The notes below the pieces were generated by a model. The model did no database searches. It saw only the letters and a list, made by a program, of their open reading frames with translations, and had not been told where the DNA came from. Both the position numbers and the translations under genes were made by a program. DNA of 64,000 nt from Loripinus fragilis (Eukaryota > Mollusca > Bivalvia > Lucinida > Lucinidae), in assembly GCA_964019695.1 (NCBI GenBank), contig OZ026522.1, forward strand, positions 77,469,601-77,533,600. Reading direction: 5' to 3'. The stretch's first letter is position 1, and each line of letters begins with the position of its first letter. Shown here piece after piece: positions 54,517 through 64,000 of the stretch.

Positions 54517-57500
54517 CATGCTTTCTCAATAAAGCGGTGCCGTTCGTATTTTTGTATGTCGTCGTATAAACAGGAGCTCTAAATAAGGCCCAGCATCTTA
54601 ATACAAATATGTATTACAAGAGGGATAAGGGTCGATGTAAGTTGGGTGTATAAAAGTTCTATCCAATATCTTAGGCATGTTTTATCAGGCACACAATGTT
54701 CAATCTAGTAAGGTTCGTGACTGTCGCTAGACAGATTTGCTACTTAAACCCGTTTTTTTTATCCAGACTGTCATGGCTTACCAGCTGCCAGCATATGCCT
54801 AATAAATAGTCACATATATGTTGGTTTGAGAAAAGAATCTAATTCTACCCCTTTGTCGCTCTCATAAAGCACAGTTGATCTCGTTTTAATTGTCGCTAAA
54901 TGTTCTATAAAGAACAGTACCTGCACTAAACAAGCAAGCAAACACTTTTCTGAGACGCCCAAAATCAAAATATTAGCCAAAACCGCTTGGTTGTTTCTAA
55001 TATATTCCATTAGAAATATCAAAAGTAGAGCAGGACATAACCCATTGATGTTGGAGATTTGTTATTATCCACCCCTTGTGCGTAGATTTAAGAGTGTAAG
55101 GTTTGTTACCCCAATCTTCTCCAGAGTTATGACTAGTAATGAATATAGAAGCTGTCAAATAATCCCACATATATCTAGAACAAAGTTGAGATTAGAGAAA
55201 GTATACACGTTTGGCTGGAAGCTTTGAAATTCTAGTTAGAAGCGTGAGATTTAAGGTTCGTTACTGTAAGAATCGTTACCATAAAGTATAGGAATGACAT
55301 AAATTTATTTCACACACATAAGCGCCAAGAACCTACGTCAGTTTTGAAAGTATAAGACCTCACAGAAATTGTTGTGCAGTTTTATTTGGCATTCCAGCAG
55401 CTGCCCTGTTGTTATTGCGGTGTCAAATAGAAAATTACTGTATACATATTAGTCAAAACTTCAAATAAAAGATTCTCACGATTTGATACGAATATTTTAT
55501 CATATATGTTACTTCAAATGTTGTACATTTAAAATTTAGTCGATATTTGCCGCTTTGATGGACATGGTAGCTATAGGTTGGCATGACAGTACAGGTAAGG
55601 TTCGTTTAAAGTGGTAACGAACCTTTCAAGTCATTGCCAGTTCATGTGACTCTAGTGACAATGACTTAATTAACATATATCAGTACTTTTTTTTTATTTA
55701 ATAGACGTCTGTTCTTCGAATAAAACAACCGTCAATATAGTTGCTTTGCACGAGTTTACACTTAAAATAATTTGCTCGCACGCTCAAACAAAGTCTCGTA
55801 GTTGTTTTGTAATGCAGTATGTGGAAGTGAAAATATTCCTAGCAGCATGCAAATTCGTGTTTTCTGAACACACATCTCATTTCTCTCAATTTAAACCAAA
55901 TGTATATCAATGTAAACTACTTTCTCGTTAAAATATGTAGTAGATGCCTGAGTAAGGTTCGTTTATAACTTAGAAACGAACCTTACACGAACAATTTTTG
56001 GAATTTACTTTCCTAAAACTTTGAAAAAATCAAACTCGTTATTCATAATCACAAACTGTTCAATTATCTATGCTTTTGTTGTTGTTTTTTGTCTGATGTG
56101 TAGAACAGGCATGTCCGTTCTTAAAGAATACAATACTTTTAATCATGCTGTATTTTAAGAGATAATACTCCTATCATGTGCTGCGTGGAGAAAGTCTCGC
56201 ATCGTTTATTATCACTAATATATGCAATATTTCAGTTTTCTCCTTGACTTATGTTGATATCTGGTATTTTCAATCAAGTGTTGATTATTGTCGCTGGCAA
56301 TTAACCACTAGATTAAGTTTTGATTATCGTCACTGAAAATTAAACCCATCTCAACAATGGTATGAATTAAGTTATTTTCTTTATTTCAGTACAGTGTGTT
56401 AATCGATCTGGTAGCTTCCCTATGATGATACAATCAATCAAATCAAATCAATCAACGCTTCCCTATGATGATACATTGCAAAGGTTAGGGAAACATGTAC
56501 GCGAGCTAAACATATTCTGTGCTTTTACAACAAAAGAATCTAGGGCAAAGAGTTGACCAGTAAAATCAATTTAAGCTCACATTGGTCGCTGCTGGCGGTG
56601 GTTCTGCTGTTGATGATGCACCAGCTATTGTTACTCGCATTTTTGTGAGGGGGTTGTATTTGGTCCTTGTTTATATACAGTACTAGGTGTCATTTCTAGT
56701 TTTGCAATCATCTCTCTGGGGTAGGGATTTGGTTGCTTTACTTTAATTTTTCCTTAATGTTACACTGAAGTGGTTTGTGCCTTATCCTCTCGGTGCCATG
56801 GTTTGGTCTGCAGAATATGTCTCTATCATTTCCTGGTAGTGCTCGCTATTTCTTTCTCTACCCCCAGATATGAAATTTATTATGTATTACTTCAAAACAT
56901 ACTTCAGATATGTACTGCAGCTTGTAGCTTAATTAGATGAACTGGTTTTACATCCATACAATGTTTGTTTTCCGTTTTGATACACCACATAATCATAAAA
57001 TAGTATTCTTGTGTATTTTATATTTTCTCAACCTGGAACGAAGTTTCCGTCAGTTGTCTGTCCGTTTGCATGTCCGTCTGTCTGTTACTGTATATATTTA
57101 ACATGATTCATCATTTCATTTCCTCTGATGCAGTAGAAATCGTCTGGCGTACGTGCATTCGTTTGTCAAATAGTAAACACCGTCTCCTGCGAGAGTATTG
57201 AATAGATGTTAAGATAGGCATCAATGTATTGTCGCATTTTACTTCAAAGGAAAGAAAAAGCAAGAGAAACGTGTGAAATCTGTTTTGAAGCAAATCAAAA
57301 TTACTCGTTCATTATAATTGTATTCACCTTACGTTTATTAAGTTCTGTGTAATTTCATGGACTGTATAAGTAACGAACCTTACAGTAAAACAAATATTCT
57401 TAAATAGAGGCCATTAAAATGCATCTAATTATATTTGGAAATTTCACTTACTAAATGGGCAAATACTGTAAGTTAATAAAGCTTTTCTAAAATTATTAGA

Positions 57501-58471
57501 TTCTGAAAAATAAAGTCGTCAATTTCGACACACTGCTTTCAATAACGAACCTTACATCAATAAGGTAAGAGTATATTCCAATAAAACACTCAAGATTTTT
57601 TGAAATAAAAAATTAACCTTATCTGGCAATGCTATGTTAGAGTATTTTACCATTACATAAGAAAATAACAACTTTTTGTGAAAGTGTTTGAATGACCAAT
57701 GTTCCAGTATTTTTGCTGTTACAAATAATGAATTCATTCCACAAAAAGCTATTTATGTGATGTTTTGTTTAGGAAATATTTTATTTATCAATTAAGAGGC
57801 AGAAATTTATTCAATAAATGGTTTTCAATGGAATTTTGTTTCTTTCTATAAAGAATTTGTAACACATTGCAATGAAGTAAGGTTCGTTACATTTTATATA
57901 TAAATAGAATTAAGCTTACAATCCATAAAAGTGCACAGTAACTTACTATAAAAAGTCCCTTCTAACTGAAAACCTATCAGCTTATAACTTGCAATTAAAC
58001 ACAATGGAACGCAAAACTGCACAATCAAGTTAAAATTATATTAAATATGAATAAAACATACACCTGCAAATTTTTTATTAGGTTTAAAATTTGCTTAGTT
58101 TTCAACTCTTTTTTTTTCAAAACATCTAAGATTCATGTATGTTAAGTTTAAGGTTCTATTAAAAAGTATCATATATAGATGGAATTACTATGTGTTTTTT
58201 CTATCCTAAATGATAACGTGTTGAGCTGTTAGGTTTTTAAAGTAGGATAGTAGTAAAATAACAAACCTTACAGGGTCCATTTAAACGGTTTTATGTGGGT
58301 TTAGTAAAGTCGTCATTGCAATAAAATGGTAGAATTCTTGTTGAAAATACTCCGGCTATGATAATTTGAAACTTTGTCTTGAAGGAAAATGATATTTTCA
58401 ATGCTTTACAGCAATGTTGCAAATTTGATGTCTTAAAACTGCAATTGGCACCGCTTTATTGAGAAAGCATG
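54517..58471. mobile_element. 4-kb TIR element with TAAGGTTCGTTAC array
   Basis: A 25-bp perfect inverted repeat starts CATGCTTTCTCAATAAAGCG at 54517 and ends at 58471. Inside, the word TAAGGTTCGTTAC (or GTAACGAACCTTA) occurs at 54709, 55097, 55252, 55596, 55614, 55953, 55974, 57370, 57543, 57877 and 58259, with one more just outside at 58559. Copies at 55596/55614 and 55953/55974 form hairpins. No ORF resembles a transposase. Target duplication not seen. Confidence 0.7.
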
Positions 58472-58618
58472 ATTGACGTTGGTCCGTCTAAATGGCGTGT
58501 ATGTGGGCATGGCTGAAATCGATTCATTCATGAAGGGTATAAATGATTTCTCAAATGATAAGGTTCATTTAAAGACTAGCTGTGGACATTTAACTATAGT
58601 ACAACCAAGTTCCATATA

Positions 58619-59557
58619 CGAGGGTTAGTCAAAAATAACTGAGCCCTACCTCATAACATTTTAGTTGTGTATTGTAGACAACAAATGTGATTATGTTCTA
58701 TAAGTATAACATGTCATAGATGTTTAACCCTAAAGAATGACCCTAGTGAAGCTTCCATTATGGTTGCTAGGCAACTGAAAATCGTCAGTCAGATCGATGC
58801 ATTCACGATGTCAGCAACCAGGAATATACAGGATGTCTTTAAAAAGCTTGTGTGCTTGATAGTTTTTGTGAAAACCTCATTTTACATTTATTTGAATAAC
58901 ATATATCATATTGTCTTTTCATTACACTTAGTTTGTTAATGTTTAGGTGAAAATTTGTTGTATGCGTTGCCTAGCAACAAAAAAAGCAAAAATTCCACAA
59001 TTTTTCATACACACGTGAATTGTGGTGCCATGGAAACAAAATTGTGCATTTAAACCAAGGAACTTAATGCATCTAAGGGTTGGATTGTGTATGCAGAACT
59101 ATTAAAGCATTATTAAGCTAATATTTTATGTTTTCTATCAAACATGTGTAAATACTAATGTGGGTGGGGTAAATTATACGACCTCAGGCATGTAAAAATT
59201 TGATAAATTCTGAAATTAAACTACCACAGCACCTATAATTTAGGGTCAGTTGGTTTCTGTTTGATGATACTGAATAAGTACATGTTAAAGATATCAGACG
59301 ACAGTGAATAAAGTCTTGTTTTAATATTACTGTTTCCATAGCAACGCTTAGATTTAGATGTATCACAGCGTGAACGCACCCTTTTGACAGATCACATACT
59401 GTTGCCTAGCAACCTTTACAAAAAGCCTACCAACAGATATAAATTAGGTGATTAAATAGCTGTCATATAACTATTTGAAATATTATCTAAATATATGTCC
59501 ATTTTACTTGATTCAAGTGTTATGAGGTAGGGCTCAGTTATTTTTGACTGACCCTCG
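58619..59557. mobile_element. Mariner-type MITE B with X-box sites
   Basis: CGAGGGTTAGTCAAAAATAA to TTATTTTTGACTGACCCTCG with TA on both sides. The terminal match extends inward through ACTGAGCCCTACCTCATAAC, giving a TIR of at least 45 bp. X-box-like words: 58763 (GTTGCTAGGCAAC), 58966 and 59401 (GTTGCCTAGCAAC), 59332 (GTTTCCATAGCAAC), plus the weaker 59024 (GGTGCCATGGAAAC). GTGGGTGGGGTAA occurs at 59160. Same family as 46322-47216, non-coding. Confidence 0.88.
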
Positions 59558-59838
59558 TAAACACATATGAGCCACAGCAAGAGAAAACCAGCAATGTGGC
59601 TGTGCATCATCAGACGCCTCAGATCAGTCTAGGCATCACTTCAGTCTGACCAGTCTTTAGCTGTCTGCGTGAAGGAAGCTTGAATCCCGACAGTGAAGAC
59701 CGATAAGACTGGGCGGGTGTCCAGGTTGATCTGATTCTTGCCCTCAGCACATAGTCATTTTGTTGGTTTTGTCATATCATAGCTCAATTATGATTATGTT
59801 GTATGAATATTATGAAGAGACTACTCATGTTAAATCCT

Positions 59839-60293
59839 CTATTTATTGTATCATGTTCTATTTATTGTATCATGTTCTATTTATTGTATCATCCTCTATT
59901 AATTGCATCATGATCTATTTACTGTATCATGATCTATTTATTGTATCATGTTCTATTTATTGTATCATGCTCTATTTATTGTATCATGTTCTATTTATTG
60001 TATCATCCTCTATTAATTGTATCATGTTCTATTTATCGTATCATGTTCTATTTATAGTATCATGTTCTATTTATTGTATCATGTTCTATTTATTGTATCA
60101 TACTCTATTAATTGCATCATGCTCTTTTTATTGTATCATGTTCTATTTATTGCATCATGCTCTTTTTTATTGTATCATGTTATGTTTATTGCATCATGCT
60201 CTATTTTTGTAGCATGTTCTATTTATTGCATCATGTTCTATTTATTGTATCATGTTCTATCTATTGTATCATGCTCTATTTATTGTATCACAG
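59839..60293. repeat. 20-bp minisatellite TCTATTTATTGTATCATGTT
   Basis: About 23 imperfect units. Period 20 makes all frames cycle through the same repeat, giving apparent ORFs of up to 150 codons (FYLLYHVLFIVSCSIYCIM pattern) that are not genes. Confidence 0.92.
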
Positions 60294-60625
60294 GCATCCC
60301 AAAACTTCATTTCATATAAATCTTATGGTCACACGTTTACTCTTTCTTGATGATAAACTTATGAATGGGTACTTTGGCAAAAAGTGTAGACCCAGAAGAA
60401 ATGCCTTATACTGAACAGGGATACAGACTAATCTTTTTTCACCAGGAGCAAGCTGGGCCCCTTAAACAAAATGATAGGGGGCCCAGCCCAAAACTAAGGG
60501 GTCAAGGATTCGGCAGAAAATGACACTAATTTCAACAGCATTGCCAAGCACTAATTTTGCTTTACTCATAATTGAAGTCAGAGACCCTCAAAATCTGTAT
60601 TCCTCGAAGTATTTACCATATAAAC

Positions 60626-60835
60626 CAATAAAGCGCCACCAATAATTTGTAGCAGACAACAATTTCAAGTGTTGCTGCTTTTTTCAAAATTAACAAATAA
60701 GGCATGATATTTCATGAGAATCATCTGCTGGCAGATGATTCTCATGAAATATCATACCTTTTTTTTTGAAAACTAGGAAAGATGTCGCAAAATTTTGTCG
60801 TCTGCTGCAGTCGTGATTAATGTTTTAAGGGTTAA
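60626..60835. mobile_element. MITE family 'TTAACCCTTAAAGCGCC', copy 3
   Basis: AACCAATAAAGCGCCACCAA to TTTTAAGGGTTAA. Central hairpin ATTTCATGAGAATCATCTGC and its mirror. It is about 80% similar to 30806-31013 by eye. Confidence 0.75.
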
Positions 60836-60839
60836 TTAA

Positions 60840-61590
60840 CAGTATTTGTAAATAGCTAAATGAAGATTTGTAAACTTCCAACAGCTAGTGTCAGATTTGA
60901 CATACAAACTACCCTTTTGTCAGGGGCACTGGGCGCCTGGGCCCCTGTTAGTCTTTTCCCCTGCTGAATCTCATCAGGTTCTGTCTGTCTGTTTGTTTAG
61001 ATAAATGCATTCTTTTTTGACAGAAATAAACTAACCCTTTTTACACTAGTGACTCTTAAATGCATACTTTGCCAAATAGTGAAGACCCAAATGAAACACT
61101 GCATAATGCAGTGACATTTCAGCATGGTCTACACTCTTTCCTAAGACAAAAAACAATCTTCAAAGAAAGAAACACAATTTGAACAATTGTAAGCAGTGAT
61201 CCCTGGATATATACAATGGACTATCCTAAGTTTAGTGTATGAAACCAGAAAGAAGAAACCCTTAGTGCATTAAAGGTTAATTAGGAAAGACAAAATATCA
61301 AATGATCATCCAAACTGTACTGTATATAAATGGATGGAAGAGAGCATCTACAAAGAAATAGTTCACCCTGAATAAGATAATGGATTTTTGCTTCTGGTTT
61401 GTTACAATGAATTTGGGATCGTCCAATCTATACATTGAGGGGTTACAGATTACAATTTCCAAATAAAATTGTATTTCTTTCTCTTAAGATCGTTTTTGTA
61501 TCAGCAAACAGTGTTGGCCTTTGATGAAATGGCACAAAATGCTGCATTTCATCTAGGTATACATTATTTGCCAAAGTACGCATTTAGAAA
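60840..61590. other. No gene seen
   Basis: Intergenic. TGCCAAATAGTGAAGACCC (61069) and GGTCTACACTCTTTCC (61127) form a weak inverted pair also seen near 60370, probably a decayed MITE. Confidence 0.4.
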
Positions 61591-61599
61591 TAACTCATA

Positions 61600-62908
61600 T
61601 ACGAGGGGCGTTCAATATGTAATGAAAACAGCCCAGTATATACCAAAATTTTATATTTACACACTTTGTAATTACTTTAATTTAAAGGTCTGTTTCTTGG
61701 CTAATTACATGTAAAATTGCAGTTGTCCAGCTCATTATCTAATTTACACAAGCCACTTTCAAGATAGGGTGCTGAAGTACACTGCGATATAAAATTAAAC
61801 AATGTTTTCAAAAGCAGATAACTACATGAACGAGGGATGTTTTCAGTCTGCTTCTTTATGTGGTTAATATCTATATATTGGAGATTTATACCTGCAAAAA
61901 AATTTGATGTTGCTTCATAATCTATAAAATACTGAGGCTGACATTTTGGTTAAAATCCTCCTTGATGCTACATTTTCTGGCATTCCAATGACATATTCGT
62001 TTTTGTGTGAACAAATACATAGCAAAACTTCATACGCAAATCATTTGTAACATTTTTTCTGGTCGCTTCAATGTTCATTTGCAAGTAATAAAGCCGATTT
62101 TAAAATTTCTATATTTAATTTCACTCATAAAGTACCCCCAAGTATGTCATTTGAAATAAGAAAATCACTTAAAAGAATGCCATCATTGGCTAACACTGAA
62201 ATGGATCAGACAAAATACCACGTTTCATCAATGTTTGCATCGGGATGCATTATTTGGACATTATTACACGTATTTACATGTACATAATCTGGCTGGCTAA
62301 TTTCAGACAATAAAATTAAAGGAAACGAAAATGTTATACCAATCAGATGAGATACCCGTAGATATTGGTTTCAGCTTAGCTGGTCTGCTGCCTATGCAAT
62401 GTGTTTACTGAAACTTCGATACAATCAAAATTATCCTTTCCTGGTATAAAGCCACATTTCCGATTTTCAAGAACTGTGCGTATTTTAGTGTTACGTCCAT
62501 TGCTTTAAACGACGTCAACGTAAGAGGGGGTAACGTACTAAAACCATTTGCACGAGACATCAGTACCGGTCTAAAGTTTGTATCGTTATAGCAGATAAAG
62601 GGAAATGAGTCAGAAAACTATGGATATGCCGTTCGTGCATGTTAAATGTTTGTTTTAGAAAATACAGCATGCCTTTCTACCTTTGTTAAAATGAGTCTTT
62701 ACAATAGGACGGAAAATATATGCAGTGTATATTAGTGTGCTTTTTAAAAAGCCTGTAACATATTGAATTTGGAAAGATAAAATAATGTTTCATGCACCAT
62801 TATAACGGCGACGCTTTGATCTTTCGTTTGGCATTTGGCATTAGATCCTAACGCGTTAGTGGGTGGAGTTATGAATGGGTTTTCATTACATATTGAACCC
62901 CCCTCGTA
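61600..62908. mobile_element. 1.3-kb mariner-type element without transposase
   Basis: TACGAGGGGCGTTCAATATG at the left and CATATTGAACCCCCCTCGTA at the right match over 30 bp with one mismatch. Length 1309 bp is that of a full mariner, but no reading frame beyond about 80 codons and no transposase motif is visible, so it is a decoy-type or fully decayed copy. TA target duplication is inferred. Confidence 0.75.
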
Positions 62909-63022
62909 CAATAGGTTCACTAAAATAAGCCTTGCTTATTTGCCCTCTACAGGTCTTTATTTTAGAGTGCATACCATATAAATAATTTTCTTATTTCTCA
63001 TCAAAAACGTATGTTGTGGGTC

Positions 63023-63303
63023 ATGCGCGGATCCAGGAATTTTTGTCAGGGGGGGTCCAGGTCAGTCTGACAAAAAAGCTCTGACAACGTTTTTTTTTTT
63101 AGTCCTCAGCTTATTTTACAGAAGTCAAATGGTCAATTTCACAGAAATCTATCATTTTTCAAGGTTCCAGAGGGGGTCCAACATTTCCAGGGGGGTCCAA
63201 CTTTTTCCAGGGGGGTACAATTGCTTATTCCCTATAGATACCCTTATAACTTGTGATTTTCCAGGGGGGTCCGGACCCCGTCCCCCCATCTGGATCCGCA
63301 CCT
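63023..63303. mobile_element. TIR repeat 'GGATCCAGA' family, copy 5
   Basis: ATGCGCGGATCCAGGAATTT to CATCTGGATCCGCACCTG. The usual cruciform core is missing, and several GAGGGGGTCC/AGGGGGGTCC blocks are repeated in the right half. Confidence 0.75.
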
Positions 63304-63393
63304 GTGGGTACTCAAAAGAACTGTCTCAATGAGACGGTTCTTTTGAGCACCCAAAATGTACATAATGTGGGTACTTTAAAGAACTGTCTCAAA

Positions 63394-63599
63394 GATTTTG
63401 TTTGTTTGATTTGATTCTTTAAGTCCCATCAACAATCTTTCAGTTACACAGTGACGGGTCTTCCTGGGTTGAACCAGTTCTAAGCTAGGATAAATGTGTT
63501 TTGCTCAAGGACCACAACCCAGTGACACCGGTGAGGCTCGAACCCCCTGCTCTTTGGTCTCGAGTCAAGCACTCTACCACTGAGCCACTGCGCTCCCCC
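63394..63599 (-). mobile_element. tRNA-derived SINE, copy 3, inserted in a hairpin repeat
   Basis: On the minus strand: GGGGGAGCGCAGTGGCTCAG, GTTCGAGCCTCACCGG, body, tail AAACAAAATCT. It interrupts a palindrome whose halves are GAACTGTCTCAA (63380) and CTCAATGAGACGGTTC (63602). CTCAA may be the target duplication. Confidence 0.85.
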
Positions 63600-64000
63600 G
63601 ACTCAATGAGACGGTTCTTTTGAGCACCAAAAATGTATGTTAGAAATTGATAGGTAAGAAAATATTTACAATTTTCCACTGAAAAATTTTGTTTACGTAA
63701 CTTCATTTTTGTTCTCATTCAAATAGTAACAAGAATCTTTTAATTCTTGTCTTTTCAATGTCAATTTTATGAAACTCTTGAATTTCAAATAACTGTATTG
63801 AACCTAATAAGCACACTCATTGTATACTGTGCACATAGCCTTTACAAAAATCTGTACCCTCTTTTTGAAAACAGTATAGACACAGATCAGAAACCAGCTG
63901 ATCTGAGGATCCACTGTTTCTCATCCACACAATGAATCAACATTTAATGAAAATGCACCACCGGTATGGCTGGAAATTATAAGTTGCATTCAAAAATCAA

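Noticed and set aside
59839..60293. CRISPR-like regular repeats
   Set aside because: Direct 20-bp minisatellite without spacers, in a eukaryotic setting.
59760..60414. Long overlapping ORFs (up to 150 codons)
   Set aside because: Entirely made by a 20-bp minisatellite. All frames give the same rotating Leu/Tyr/His/Ser pattern, so no gene.

Overview
This window is AT-rich animal nuclear DNA, most likely from a bivalve mollusc (a venerid-type clam is my best guess). Three things support this: a split gene with GT-AG introns, a very high density of short non-autonomous transposons, and repeat families whose accidental translations are familiar from bivalve genomes (a '[10 protein letters not shown]'-type TIR repeat, an 'SDQPAH' repeat, and a Penelope-like reverse transcriptase). 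The species is inferred, not demonstrated. 

Only one intact protein-coding gene is visible. It is a plus-strand aquaglyceroporin in seven coding exons: 30231-30320, 33414-33540, 35571-35708, 44432-44550, 48012-48229, 50234-50406 and 53464-53519. All joins are GT-AG and in phase, and give 306 residues. Both NPA boxes are present, the second as NPARD. Alignment by eye to GlpF gives the aromatic/arginine filter Trp57/Gly197/Tyr206/Arg212, typical of glycerol-conducting channels. A second, shortened copy of exon 4 lies at 44677-44723. It keeps both splice sites and the frame but lacks 24 codons of loop C. 

Layout. 1-7330: intergenic, with an inverted-repeat pair, a Tc1-type MITE, a tRNA-derived SINE and a fresh 214-bp tandem duplication. 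7598-18631: an 11-kb region bounded by matching inverted termini; its interior (about 11.5-17.7 kb) holds mirror-arranged copies of GTTGCCATGGCAAC-like and GTGGGTGGGGTAA words. 18.6-30.2 kb: foldback elements, several MITEs and a decayed Penelope-like RT (24.0-26.1 kb). 30.2-53.5 kb: the aquaglyceroporin gene; its introns are packed with MITEs, a 5-kb TIR element (38960-43935) rich in GTAACATATGTTAC-like palindromes, a LINE RT scrap, a minisatellite and SINEs. 53.5-64 kb: 3' flank with a 21-bp minisatellite, a 4-kb TIR element (54517-58471) studded with TAAGGTTCGTTAC words, a mariner-type MITE, a 20-bp minisatellite, a 1.3-kb mariner-type element and another SINE. 

The most unusual signal is that three long, apparently non-coding TIR elements share one architecture. 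Each carries 8-13 copies of its own private 12-14-nt word. One of these words, an RFX X-box-like site, also occurs in two mariner-type MITEs at exactly 144 nt from three of their four ends.
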